Source: Sphingobium sp. TKS
GTDB taxonomy: Bacteria > Pseudomonadota > Alphaproteobacteria > Sphingomonadales > Sphingomonadaceae
NCBI RefSeq assembly: GCF_001563265.1
Contig: NZ_CP005083.1
Span: 623,001-687,000, forward strand
Length of the DNA: 64,000 nt
Direction: 5' to 3'
Position numbers and translations under genes: made by a program. Positions 34,777 through 43,418 of the stretch are shown piece after piece; within the stretch, counting starts at the first letter, position 1; each line of letters starts with the position of its first letter. The notes under the pieces are model-generated. The model made no database searches, was not told where the DNA came from, and worked only from the letters and a program-made list of their open reading frames with translations.

Positions 34777-36927
34777 CTGAAACGCATTGCTGTCTTCGCG
34801 CTACTTGCGCTTACGATCGCCGCCTGGTTCCTGCTGGATCTCGGTCAATACCTGACGCTCGATGCCCTCAAGGCCCAGCATTCGGCATTGGAGGCGGTCT
34901 ATCAAGCCGATCCGCTGCTGGTGATCGGGATCTTCTTTCTCGCCTACGTCGTGTTCAGCGGCGCCTCGGTCCCGGGCGCGCTAATTCTTACACTGGCAGC
35001 CGGCGCGATCTTCGGCGTCAGCACGGGCACACTCGTCGTTTCCTTTGCTTCTGCAATTGGCGCGACGCTGGCTTTTCTTGGATCGCGCTTCCTGCTTCAC
35101 GATGCGGTCCAGGCGCGCTTTGCGGAGCGGTTGCGCCCGATCAACGCAGGCATCGCACGCGATGGGGCCTTCTACCTGTTCTCGTTGCGGCTGGTGCCCG
35201 TCTTTCCCTTCTTCGCTGTCAACCTGCTGATGGGCCTGACTCCGATCCGGACCTGGACCTATTACTGGGTTAGCCAGCTCGGCATGCTGCTGGGGACGGT
35301 TGTCTACGTCAATGCAGGCACCCAGCTCGCGCGGATCGAGAACCTGCGCGACATCGCTTCGCCGGGTCTCCTTGCTTCTTTCGCAGCGCTTGGACTGCTG
35401 CCGTGGCTTGGCAAATGGATCATGGCCGCGATCCAGCGTCGCCGGGTTTATGCGCGCTGGACCAAGCCGAAGCGGTTCGATCTCAACCTGATCGTGATTG
35501 GCGGCGGCGCCGCGGGTCTCGTTTCCTCGCTTATCGCCGCCACTGTCAAAGCTAAAGTGACGCTTGTTGAGGCGTCGAAAATGGGCGGCGATTGCCTCAA
35601 CTATGGCTGTGTGCCGTCCAAGGCATTGATCAAGTCGGCACGGATTGCAGAGGCGATGCGCCATGCCGATACATATGGCCTGGAAACAACCGAACCGCGC
35701 ATCAGCTTCAAGACGGTGATGGGCCGGGTACATGATGTGATTGCCGCTGTCGAACCGCACGACAGCGTGGAGCGCTACACCGGTCTCGGCGTCGATGTGG
35801 TCAAGGGATATGCCAGGATCGTCGATCCCTGGACGGTCGAGATTTCCCGCGAGGATGGCGGCGTCCAGCGCCTGACGACGCGCTCCATCGTGATAGCGGC
35901 AGGCGCAGAACCGCTGATCCCCGATCTTCCGGGACTGGAGGGTTCGGGCTATGTCACCAGCGACACGCTGTGGGAGCACTTTGCCAAACTCGAAGAAATG
36001 CCTCGGCGCATCGTCGTGCTCGGCGGTGGGCCAATCGGCTGTGAACTGTCGCAGGCCTTCGGCCGCCTTGGTGCCGAAGTAACCCAGGTCGATCGCGGTG
36101 GGCGACTTTTGCCGCGCGAGGATGCCGATGTTTCGGCACTGGCCCGGGCAGCCATCGAGGCTTCCGGCGTGACCGTCCTGACCAGTCACGCCGCACTCCG
36201 CGTCGAAGTCGCCGACGAAGCAAAGCGCCTGGTTGCGGTCTGCAACGGCGGGGAAAAGTCAATCGCATTCGATGCGCTGATCGTCGCTGTCGGACGTAAG
36301 GCCCGATTGTCGGGTTATGGCCTTGAAGATCTCGGCATCGAGACGCAACGCACCGTCATCACCGACGATTACCTCGCGACGATCTACCCCAATATCTATG
36401 CCGCCGGCGACGTCGCGGGGCCATATCAATTCACGCATGTCGCCGGACATCAGGCATGGTTCGCCAGCGTCAACGCCCTGTTCGGCCAGTTCAAGCGGTT
36501 CAAGGCCGATTACCGCGTCATTCCGTGGACGACGTTCATCGATCCGGAAGTGGCGCGCGTCGGCCTCAACGAGCAGGAAGCGCGCGAAAAGGGCGTGGCG
36601 CACGAGGTCACGATCTTCCCGATGCACGAGCTTGACCGCGCCATTGCCGACAGCGCGACACAGGGCTACGTTAAGGTGCTGACGCCTCCGGGAAGGGATC
36701 GTATCCTCGGCGTCACCATCGTCGGCGAACATGCCGGCGAACTGCTTGCCGAATATGTGCTGGCGATGAAACACGGGCTTGGCCTGAACAAGATTATGGC
36801 CACGATCCACACCTATCCGACCATGGCCGAGGCGAATAAATATGCGGCGGGCGAATGGAAGAAGAAGCATGCTCCGCAAGGCTTGCTGAGGCTTGTGGAG
36901 CACTACCACGATTGGCGGCGCGGATAG
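34777..36927 (+). CDS. TVP38/TMEM64 membrane domain fused to mercuric-reductase-like flavoprotein
   Basis: A natural fusion: an N-terminal TVP38/TMEM64 membrane domain (about residues 1-230, with FSGASVPGALILTLAAGAIFG and RLVPVFPFFAVNLLMGL) and a C-terminal disulfide oxidoreductase with FAD loop VIGGGAAGL, redox site GGDCLNYGCVPSK and an FTHVAGHQAW region. There is no C-terminal vicinal cysteine pair, so it is not a true MerA. The frame is open to a CTG at 34777, preceded by AGGAGG nine bases upstream; this restores the family's first helix (LKRIAVFALLALTIAAWFLL). The first ordinary start is TTG at 34888, which would remove that helix. Confidence 0.8.
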   Translation: MKRIAVFALLALTIAAWFLLDLGQYLTLDALKAQHSALEAVYQADPLLVIGIFFLAYVVFSGASVPGALILTLAAGAIFGVSTGTLVVSFASAIGATLAFLGSRFLLHDAVQARFAERLRPINAGIARDGAFYLFSLRLVPVFPFFAVNLLMGLTPIRTWTYYWVSQLGMLLGTVVYVNAGTQLARIENLRDIASPGLLASFAALGLLPWLGKWIMAAIQRRRVYARWTKPKRFDLNLIVIGGGAAGLVSSLIAATVKAKVTLVEASKMGGDCLNYGCVPSKALIKSARIAEAMRHADTYGLETTEPRISFKTVMGRVHDVIAAVEPHDSVERYTGLGVDVVKGYARIVDPWTVEISREDGGVQRLTTRSIVIAAGAEPLIPDLPGLEGSGYVTSDTLWEHFAKLEEMPRRIVVLGGGPIGCELSQAFGRLGAEVTQVDRGGRLLPREDADVSALARAAIEASGVTVLTSHAALRVEVADEAKRLVAVCNGGEKSIAFDALIVAVGRKARLSGYGLEDLGIETQRTVITDDYLATIYPNIYAAGDVAGPYQFTHVAGHQAWFASVNALFGQFKRFKADYRVIPWTTFIDPEVARVGLNEQEAREKGVAHEVTIFPMHELDRAIADSATQGYVKVLTPPGRDRILGVTIVGEHAGELLAEYVLAMKHGLGLNKIMATIHTYPTMAEANKYAAGEWKKKHAPQGLLRLVEHYHDWRRG

Positions 36928-37342
36928 GGAGCATACCCCGCCTGCAAGCCAAATAGGGGCCTCGACAAATGGGTCGATATAGGAAGGGAAGCTTGCCAGA
37001 GGCCGGAACTTGTCGGGGCAAATGCAAAAGTAATGCTGGCAACATGTTTGAAGGCAACCGCAGTCGCGCCTGCTGACGAAGCGGCAACCGCCAGATCAGC
37101 TTTTCAGCTCGCCGATGATAGCCAGTCGAATCGAGGCATTTGGCGTTGTTGCCGGCGCTATGATCGCGGTCTTTGTCTGGATGTTTGGTGAGGAAGGGAA
37201 TGCCGCATTTGCAGTAACGGGTGCGATACCAAACTCATTGCCGGTGCTGGCGTTGCTGAGATGCAAGCTCGATCCTTGCGGCAAATAAAATCGGCGTATC
37301 GACCTCGCACGAGCCTCGCGCATGGGCACCGTCAATCAAGTG
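36928..37342. other. Intergenic region before mer locus
   Basis: About 415 bases without a supported gene. A 57-codon frame on the plus strand (37115-37288, starting MIASRIEAFGVVAGAMIAVF) is hydrophobic but has no ribosome-binding site; it could be the remnant of a membrane protein. No repeat or terminator stands out. The region separates the flavoprotein from the convergent merR. Confidence 0.4.
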
Positions 37343-37768
37343 TTACAAGGCGTTCGGCTGCGAACAATTGAGCACATCGAGAATTGCACATTCCGGCGTT
37401 GTATCGCCCGAACACAATCCCGCCATCCGTGAGAGTTCGGCCTCGATTCGCATGAGGTCACCAATACGCTCACGCACATCTGACAAATGCTTCTCGGTCC
37501 TGCTCTTCACCTCGGTGCATGTCTGTTTGCCAGTGTCGGTCAACGACAATAGCGAGCGAATTTCTTCCATCGCGAAACCCAGGTCGCGTGCGCGCAGGAT
37601 GAACCGCAACCTTCGCACCAGCTCGGGTGAATAGACTCTATAGCCGTTCGCACTGCGCGGAGGTGGGGGCAGCAATCCCACCTTCTCATAGTAGCGGATG
37701 GTTTCGAGGTTGCAGCCCGTCCGCTTTGCCAACTGCGCCCGCAACAAACCTGGCTGTCGATCCATCAA
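37343..37768 (-). CDS. merR: MerR regulator of the mercury operon
   Basis: A 141-residue MerR-family protein with an HTH start (LAKRTGCNLETIRYYEKVGL) and cysteines C84, C119 and C127 that match the three Hg(II) ligands of MerR (spacing 35, then 8 instead of the usual 9). It is divergent from merTPFA and faces a 19-bp-spaced promoter. Mercury sensing is likely from context; the shorter second spacing is closer to other MerR subgroups. Confidence 0.85.
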   Translation of the reverse strand: MMDRQPGLLRAQLAKRTGCNLETIRYYEKVGLLPPPPRSANGYRVYSPELVRRLRFILRARDLGFAMEEIRSLLSLTDTGKQTCTEVKSRTEKHLSDVRERIGDLMRIEAELSRMAGLCSGDTTPECAILDVLNCSQPNAL

Positions 37769-37777
37769 AAAAACCCC

Positions 37778-37808
37778 TTGAGCCTGTAGCTGCTACAGGG
37801 ATTACACC
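37778..37808 (+). promoter_or_regulatory. mer operator-promoter
   Basis: TTGAGC (-35, 37778-37783) and TACACC (-10, 37803-37808) are separated by 19 bp. Between them CCTGTAG-CTG-CTACAGG (37783-37799) is a perfect inverted repeat, the expected MerR binding site between merR and merT. Confidence 0.75.
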
Positions 37809-37826
37809 GTGAATCGGGAAATCTGA

Positions 37827-38237
37827 ATGGAGTTTTTCGCGATGCCATCATCACCGGAATCGAGACCATTGCCCCTCACTCCCGACAAGGGAGAAACTGG
37901 GGCCAACTGGATTGCGGCCGGAGCCTTGATCGGCGCGGGGCTGGCTTCGGCCTGCTGCATCGTGCCGCTGGCTCTCGTTTCGCTCGGAATTTCCGGTGCG
38001 TGGATCGCCAATCTGACGGCGCTCGAACCTTACAAGCCCTATGTAGGAGCCGTTACGCTCGCGATCCTCGGCTTCGGCTTCTGGCACGTCTATTTCAAAC
38101 CGAAACCGCCCTGCGCGGACGGCTCATATTGTGCCCGCCCACAATCGGCTCGCATCACCAAGACGGTGCTGTGGATTGGTCTCGTCATCGTCATCGCAGC
38201 GCTCACGCTCAACTGGTGGGCGCCCTGGTTCTATTGA
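37827..38237 (+). CDS. merT: Mercuric ion transporter
   Basis: A 136-residue inner-membrane protein with three helices. The first carries the Hg-binding pair in GLASACCIVPLALVSLGISG; a second cysteine pair is in PPCADGSYCAR on the loop. It accepts Hg(II) from MerP and passes it to MerA. ATG at 37827 with GGGAA upstream; ATG at 37842 is an alternative. First gene of merTPFA. Confidence 0.9.
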   Translation: MEFFAMPSSPESRPLPLTPDKGETGANWIAAGALIGAGLASACCIVPLALVSLGISGAWIANLTALEPYKPYVGAVTLAILGFGFWHVYFKPKPPCADGSYCARPQSARITKTVLWIGLVIVIAALTLNWWAPWFY

Positions 38238-38249
38238 AAGGATACAGTC

Positions 38250-38579
38250 ATGAAGAAGACCATCCTCACCGGCCTCGCCGTGCTGGCAATGACCGGCGGC
38301 GGCGTTGCCTATGCGATTGGCGGCAAGGCGCAGAATCGTCCTGCAGCTTCCGCTACAGTGCAGCGTCAGACCACCCTCGCCATCGAAAACATGACCTGCG
38401 CGCTCTGCCCAGTAACCGTGAAGAAGGCGATGGAAGGCGTGGCGGGCGTGAATTCCGTCGCGGTCGATTTTAATGCCAAGACTGCCACGGTCGCGTTCGA
38501 TCCATCCAGGACAACAATCGCCGCCATCGCGCAAGCTTCGACCCGCGCGGGCTATCCGGCGCACCCGATAAAGGGCTGA
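38250..38579 (+). CDS. merP: Periplasmic mercury-binding protein
   Basis: A 109-residue secreted HMA protein: signal peptide (LAVLAMTGGGVAYAIG), then an HMA fold with C50-x2-C53 (ENMTCALCPVTVKKAME). It picks up periplasmic Hg(II) for MerT. The leader contains a run of Gly/Ala typical of MerP. It sits 12 bases after merT and 4 bases before merF. Confidence 0.9.
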   Translation: MKKTILTGLAVLAMTGGGVAYAIGGKAQNRPAASATVQRQTTLAIENMTCALCPVTVKKAMEGVAGVNSVAVDFNAKTATVAFDPSRTTIAAIAQASTRAGYPAHPIKG

Positions 38580-38583
38580 GGCG

Positions 38584-38793
38584 ATGAAGGATCGGACGCT
38601 TATCGGCGTCGGTGTCACCGGTGCCGCACTTGCAGCGTTGTGCTGTTTCACGCCGGTGCTTGTGGCGTTGGCCGGGATAGTCGGCCTTTCGGCGATCACC
38701 GGCTATCTTGATTATGTGCTGTTGCCTGCGCTCGTGTTCTTCGTTGGCCTCACCATCTTTGCCGTTGTGCGGCAACGACCCAAAACAAAGTAA
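38584..38793 (+). CDS. merF: Mercury transport protein MerF
   Basis: A 69-residue two-helix membrane protein with the metal pair CCFTPVLVALAGIVG and a second helix (YVLLPALVFFVGLTIFAVV). MerF is an extra Hg(II) importer that supplements MerT. Start ATG at 38584. The gene is short, as usual for the family, and merA follows after 10 bases. Confidence 0.9.
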   Translation: MKDRTLIGVGVTGAALAALCCFTPVLVALAGIVGLSAITGYLDYVLLPALVFFVGLTIFAVVRQRPKTK

Positions 38794-38803
38794 GGGATTC
38801 CAC

Positions 38804-40228
38804 ATGACCGACTGTTGCACCCTGCCGACGCGGGATGGATTTGACGTGGCCGTCATCGGCGCTGGCTCCGCCGGTTTTTCCGCCGCGATCACCGCCGCCG
38901 AGCTTGGGGCGAAAGTGGCGCTTGTCGGGCATGGCACGATTGGCGGCACCTGCGTCAATGTTGGCTGCGTTCCGTCCAAGACGCTGATCCGCGCCGCCGA
39001 GGCGGTGCATGGCGGACTTGCCGCGCGCAGGTTCCCGGGGCTTGGCGGAACCATCGCACTTGAAGACTGGCGCGAGCTCGCGGCAGCGAAGAATGAACTG
39101 GTCGCGGGCCTTCGCCAGAAGAAATATGTCGACCTGCTGCCCGCCTACCCCGGTGTCAGCTATATCGAGGGTAAGGCGCGCTTTGCCGATAGCGCGCTGA
39201 TCGTCGGCGATGCGCCGATGCCGGCCGACAAGATCATTCTGGCGATGGGCGCACGCGCGGCTGCGCCGCCTATCCCGGGGCTGGACTCTGTGGCCTTCCT
39301 TACCAGCACCTCGGCGTTGGCGCTCGATCGTCTGCCGAAATCGCTGCTGGTGATTGGCGGCGGGGTGATTGGCGTCGAACTGGGGCAGATGTTCGCCCGC
39401 CTGGGGGTTGCCATCACCATCTGCTGCCGCAGTCGCCTGCTTCCTGAGCTGGATCCGGACGTCAGCGCCGCGTTGCGAGGTTATCTCGAAGCCGAGGGAA
39501 TCCGGGTTTGTGCGGGCGTTCGTTATCAGCGCATCGAGCAGACCGCGGGCGGGGTCGAACTGACTTGCGACGGAAGCGCACCGTCCTCGACCATCGCGGC
39601 AGAGCAAGTGCTGATCGCCACCGGGCGCCAGCCCAATAGCGACGGACTGGGGCTGGAGGGACGCGGCGTAGCGCTTGACCCACACGGCGGGATCATCGTT
39701 GATGATTATCTCGAAACCGGCGAGCCGGGCATCTACGCTGCTGGCGATGTCACCGGGCGCGACCAGTTCGTCTACATGGCTGCCTATGGCGCGAAGCTCG
39801 CCGCGCGCAATGCGCTCGAAGGCAACCTCCACCGCTACGACAATTCCGCGATGCCTGTGGTGGTTTTCACCGATCCGCAGGTCGCCAGCGTCGGCCTGAC
39901 CGAAACGGCTGCGCGGGCGCAAGGGCTGGATGTGAAGGTATCGCTTCTCCCGCTCGATGCCGTTCCGCGCGCACTGGCGGCACGCGATACGCGCGGGCTG
40001 ATCAAGCTGGTTGCCGACAAGGCGAGCGATCGCTTGCTCGGCGGGCAGATCATGGCCCCCGAAGGCGCCGATTCGATTCAAACTCTTGTGCTGGCGATCA
40101 AGCACGGCATGAGCGCCGCAGACCTTGGTGCGACGATTTTCCCTTATCTGACAACGGTGGAGGGCCTGAAACTGGCTGCGCAGACGTTCGATAAGGATGT
40201 CGCCAAACTGTCCTGCTGCGCTGGATAA
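38804..40228 (+). CDS. merA: Mercuric reductase
   Basis: A 474-residue flavoprotein that reduces Hg(II) to volatile Hg(0) with NADPH. The FAD loop is VAVIGAGSAGFSAA, the active-site pair C50 and C55 is in GGTCVNVGCVPSK, and the C-terminal mercury-binding pair C471-C472 is in KLSCCAG. The N-terminal HMA domain of many MerA proteins is absent. The ATG at 38804 has AAGGGA upstream; the longer frame from 38708 overlaps merF and is rejected. Confidence 0.95.
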   Translation: MTDCCTLPTRDGFDVAVIGAGSAGFSAAITAAELGAKVALVGHGTIGGTCVNVGCVPSKTLIRAAEAVHGGLAARRFPGLGGTIALEDWRELAAAKNELVAGLRQKKYVDLLPAYPGVSYIEGKARFADSALIVGDAPMPADKIILAMGARAAAPPIPGLDSVAFLTSTSALALDRLPKSLLVIGGGVIGVELGQMFARLGVAITICCRSRLLPELDPDVSAALRGYLEAEGIRVCAGVRYQRIEQTAGGVELTCDGSAPSSTIAAEQVLIATGRQPNSDGLGLEGRGVALDPHGGIIVDDYLETGEPGIYAAGDVTGRDQFVYMAAYGAKLAARNALEGNLHRYDNSAMPVVVFTDPQVASVGLTETAARAQGLDVKVSLLPLDAVPRALAARDTRGLIKLVADKASDRLLGGQIMAPEGADSIQTLVLAIKHGMSAADLGATIFPYLTTVEGLKLAAQTFDKDVAKLSCCAG

Positions 40229-40298
40229 GTAGTTCAAGGCTTTGTCCCAGGCAAAGATAAGCGATGCGGATGACGGGCCAGATGCTGGAGAAGAATCA

Positions 40299-40817
40299 AT
40301 GGATCAGTCCCAAAAGCTGCAAGCAGGGGCACTCATGCCGAAATTCAGCGTCGCCAAAGCGGGCGGCGGCGAAATCAAGCTCGGTGATCCTTCAGGGTGG
40401 CAAATGGTGGTTGTCTACCGCGGCAGACATTGTCCGATATGCCGGAAATACCTCAATCGCCTCGAAGGATTGTTCGACAAATTCCGCGAGATCGGGACTG
40501 AGGTCGTTGCACTTTCCGCCGATTCCCAAGACAAGGCCGAAGGCCAGGTTGCGGCTGAGGGGTGGCGCTTCCCCGTTGGATACGGCCTCACGCTGGAGCA
40601 GATGCGATCGCTCGGTCTCTTTATTTCCAAGCCTCGATCGCCGCAGGAAACAGACCAGCCGTTCCCGGAGCCCGGCCTGTTTGTTCTTACTCCCGAAGGG
40701 CGGATACAGGTGATTGACATATCCAATGCACCCTTCGCCCGGCCCGACCTTGAAGGGGTATTGGGCGGTCTCAGATATATTCAGGGCAGCCAATATCCGA
40801 TCCGCGGGACCGCATGA
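40299..40817 (+). CDS. Peroxiredoxin-like thiol protein
   Basis: A 172-residue thioredoxin-fold protein of the AhpC/TSA type with C45-x2-C48 (YRGRHCPICRKYL), the pattern of peroxiredoxin-like proteins, and an internal ALSADSQDKA region. It probably reduces peroxides or disulfides in the cytoplasm, since no signal peptide is present. ATG at 40299 with GGAGAAG upstream. It ends the mer cluster and may share its promoter. Confidence 0.75.
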   Translation: MDQSQKLQAGALMPKFSVAKAGGGEIKLGDPSGWQMVVVYRGRHCPICRKYLNRLEGLFDKFREIGTEVVALSADSQDKAEGQVAAEGWRFPVGYGLTLEQMRSLGLFISKPRSPQETDQPFPEPGLFVLTPEGRIQVIDISNAPFARPDLEGVLGGLRYIQGSQYPIRGTA

Positions 40818-40898
40818 TGACGCGCGGGTGCCGCTGGCGCAGTTGCGGCTCTCACTATGGATGCAAGCGACAACCGATGAGCAGGTCGGATGAAACGA

Positions 40899-40921
40899 CT
40901 TTACCAGCCTTACAGGTAAGG
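40899..40921 (+). promoter_or_regulatory. Possible MerR-family operator before HMA gene
   Basis: CTTTACC-AGCCTTACA-GGTAAGG is an inverted repeat with one mismatch (6 of 7 pairs), 36 bases upstream of the HMA gene. A -35-like TTTACC lies 19 bp from GCATTG. The shape fits a MerR-type metal promoter, but no dedicated regulator is adjacent. Confidence 0.35.
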
Positions 40922-40956
40922 TGCGCATTGTCCTTGCAGGATTGGAGAGCACGAGC

Positions 40957-41271
40957 ATGAAAACCCTGTCGCGCTGCGTGCTGGGCATTCTGGCTTTGGC
41001 ATCAATGGCGAGTGCCGCGCTGGCCGCCGGTCCGAGCTACCAGATTGAAGTCGCCGGTCTTTCCTGTCCCTTCTGCGCCTATGGCATCGAGAAGAAGTTG
41101 ACCGCAATCGTGGGCGTAGAGCGTGTCGAGACGAATATCAGGGCAGGAACTGTCACGGTGACCATGAAGGATGGCACGAGGCTCGATCGAGCGACGGCGG
41201 AAAGGGCCGTCAAGGCCGCTGGCTTTACCTTGAAGGAAATTAGGCCGCTCACAACGGGCAGCGGCCAATGA
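40957..41271 (+). CDS. Secreted HMA (heavy-metal-associated) protein
   Basis: A 104-residue protein with a signal peptide (LGILALASMASAALAA) and an HMA fold with C37-x2-C40 (AGLSCPFCAYGIEKKL). It resembles MerP and copper chaperones and would bind a soft metal in the periplasm. ATG at 40957 with GGAGAG upstream. It is followed by an outer-membrane protein and an NHL protein on the same strand, with small gaps. Confidence 0.8.
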   Translation: MKTLSRCVLGILALASMASAALAAGPSYQIEVAGLSCPFCAYGIEKKLTAIVGVERVETNIRAGTVTVTMKDGTRLDRATAERAVKAAGFTLKEIRPLTTGSGQ

Positions 41272-41287
41272 AGCACCGGGCGTCATC

Positions 41288-42199
41288 GTGAGGCATCTGT
41301 ACAGTCTTGCTCTCGGCTTCATACTGGTCGCGATGGTGATCGGCAGCTCATCGGATGCTCGTGCTGCGCCGGAGACGTTCAACAGCGCGCTACCCGTCGC
41401 GGAAGGGGATTTCATCTTCCGCGAGCAGTTGCTTGCGATCAAGGCCAACGACGATCCGAGCCCCGCTGACGGGAATCTTGAAATTCTCGGCGGCGTCTCG
41501 GTGCTCGGTTACGGCGTTACCAGCGACCTGGCGATCTTCGGCATGCTACCCTGGCTCGACAAGCAAATTGAACTCACGATGCCGAGCGGCCAGCGCATCA
41601 CCCGCCGCACAAACGGCATCGGCGATGCGCAGGTCTTCGCCCGCTACACAATTTTTCAGAAAAACTTGCCCGGCAGAAGTATTCGTATTGCGCCGTTCGT
41701 CGGGGTCAAGATGCCCACGGGCGATGCCGACGACCGGGACCGTCTGGGGCGTCTGCCCCCACCGTTGCAATCCGGCTCGGGTTCCTGGGACCCGTTAGGC
41801 GGCGTGATCGCGACCTGGCAGACGCTCAATTACGAAATCGACGGCCAACTTAGTTACAAGGCCAATACGCGGGCTAGCGGCTTCAAGTTCGGCGACGAAT
41901 TCGAGGCCGATGCTTCCATGCAGTATCGTTTGTGGCCGCGTAAACTAACTGGCGGCGTGCCCGGCTTCCTCAATGGCGTCATCGAGACGAACCTCTCGCA
42001 TCAGGCTAAGAATGAGATTGCTGGTGTCAGCGATCCAGACTCCGGCGGCACGAAGCTGTTGCTCTCGCCTGGTCTCCAATACGTTACAAAAAAATGGGTG
42101 GTCGAGGCCATCGTGCAGCTACCCGTCGTTCAGGATCTGAACGGCACGGCACTGAAAGATAATTATGCGGTGCGCGCCGGATTCAGGGTGAATTTCTGA
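41288..42199 (+). CDS. Outer-membrane beta-barrel protein (MetA-pathway-type)
   Basis: A 303-residue secreted protein with a signal peptide ending SDARAAP. It has alternating amphipathic strands (GYGVTSDLAIFGMLPWLDK, GVKMPTGDADDRDRLG) and an aromatic C-terminus (GFRVNF) as in outer-membrane barrels. It fits the family annotated as transporter or phenol_MetA_deg. Function here is unknown; its place beside an HMA protein suggests metal traffic. GTG start. The next gene overlaps the stop by one base. Confidence 0.65.
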   Translation: MRHLYSLALGFILVAMVIGSSSDARAAPETFNSALPVAEGDFIFREQLLAIKANDDPSPADGNLEILGGVSVLGYGVTSDLAIFGMLPWLDKQIELTMPSGQRITRRTNGIGDAQVFARYTIFQKNLPGRSIRIAPFVGVKMPTGDADDRDRLGRLPPPLQSGSGSWDPLGGVIATWQTLNYEIDGQLSYKANTRASGFKFGDEFEADASMQYRLWPRKLTGGVPGFLNGVIETNLSHQAKNEIAGVSDPDSGGTKLLLSPGLQYVTKKWVVEAIVQLPVVQDLNGTALKDNYAVRAGFRVNF

Positions 42200-43188
42200 T
42201 GGCCATGATCAAAGCGCGCACAGCGCTCAAAATCCTCTGGCTTTTCGTCGTCTGCCTCGCGGTCCTGGCCGCGGTGGGCTGGATCGCTTTTGTCCCCTCG
42301 GCGAAGGAGCCGCCGTACGTATTCGTCAAAGCCTGGGGCAGCAAGGGCGCCGGCCCAGGTCAATTCAATGACCCGACGGGGATCACCGTTGCCAATGGCG
42401 AGGTGTTCGTGGCGGACTCGCGCAACGGTCGCATTCAGGTCTTCGGCTCCGATGGCAATTTCAAACGGGTGTTCGGCAAGCCGGGTGACAAGTCCGGCGA
42501 GCTTGGCCGGCCGATGAACCTGACAATCCACGATGGCGAGCTCTATGTGCCCGAATATTTCAACGATCGCATCCAGGTGTTCGACCTGAATGGCACGCCC
42601 AAACGCACTATCGGTAGCTCGGGCGACGGCCCGGGACAGTTCAGTGCGCCGGGCGGGGTTGGTGTCGGTAAGAACGGCGAACTCTATGTCGCCGACTTCT
42701 ACGGGCAGCGGGTTCAGAAGCTGAGGGCGGACGGCGCATTTGTGCGCCAGTGGGGCAGCACCGGCCAGAAGAGTCACGCGGACGGCAGCTTCACTTATCC
42801 AACCGATGTGGCGCTTGACCGAATGGGCAACATCTATGTGGCCGATGGCTATGGCAACCGGATTGAGGTGTTCAATCCCGACGGCGCTTTTTTGCGCAAA
42901 TGGGGCGGTCCGCTCGCGCGCGGCATTTACGGTCCGTTCAACGGCTGGTTCACCACGGCGACCGCGATTGCGCTCGACCCTCAGGGCAATTTGTTCGTCT
43001 CCGACTTCTACAACCACCGCGTCCAGAAGTTCGCAGCCGACGGCACATTTCTCACGAGCTTTGGCACGAAGGGCGCAAACGCAGGTCAATTCGATCACCC
43101 GATAGCGGTGGCGGTGGCAGAGGATGGCAGTGTGTTCGTCGCCGACTTCTTCAACGACCGCATTCAAAAGTGGCAGCCGAAAAAATGA
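42199..43188 (+). CDS. NHL-repeat beta-propeller protein
   Basis: A 329-residue protein with an N-terminal membrane anchor (LWLFVVCLAVLAAVGWIAF) and six NHL repeats, each with the pattern G.FN.P.G / VADS.N.RIQVF (NGEVFVADSRNGRIQVF is typical). The propeller would face the periplasm. NHL propellers bind proteins, sugars or small ligands. It is probably part of an operon with the HMA and barrel genes; no enzyme motif is visible. Confidence 0.85.
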   Translation: MAMIKARTALKILWLFVVCLAVLAAVGWIAFVPSAKEPPYVFVKAWGSKGAGPGQFNDPTGITVANGEVFVADSRNGRIQVFGSDGNFKRVFGKPGDKSGELGRPMNLTIHDGELYVPEYFNDRIQVFDLNGTPKRTIGSSGDGPGQFSAPGGVGVGKNGELYVADFYGQRVQKLRADGAFVRQWGSTGQKSHADGSFTYPTDVALDRMGNIYVADGYGNRIEVFNPDGAFLRKWGGPLARGIYGPFNGWFTTATAIALDPQGNLFVSDFYNHRVQKFAADGTFLTSFGTKGANAGQFDHPIAVAVAEDGSVFVADFFNDRIQKWQPKK

Positions 43189-43418
43189 TCGATTGACCGG
43201 TAGGGATCGGCATAACGCAAAGCCGGACATGCCGGGTTCGCACGGCGCAGCGGTCTGATCGCATTCCAGCCTGAGGCACGCGTGCTGCCCGGTGCCGACT
43301 GCCCGGCCCCTCTCGTCCAACGTTTGCTCAAGACCCGGAACTGGAACTTTTGGGACCACCTGAACGAACAACCGAGTGGGCTGCCCAGCCGAGCCAGCTG
43401 GTCGGAGGAGACTATCGA

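Noticed and set aside
34981..36189. 402-codon minus-strand frame
   Set aside because: Opposite the TVP38-reductase fusion; no start signals or known motifs.
38750..40237. 495-codon minus-strand frame
   Set aside because: It mirrors merA, which has complete active-site motifs and a ribosome-binding site; the antisense frame has none.
42163..43371. 402-codon minus-strand frame
   Set aside because: Opposite the NHL gene; repeats in the product only reflect the NHL repeats on the other strand.
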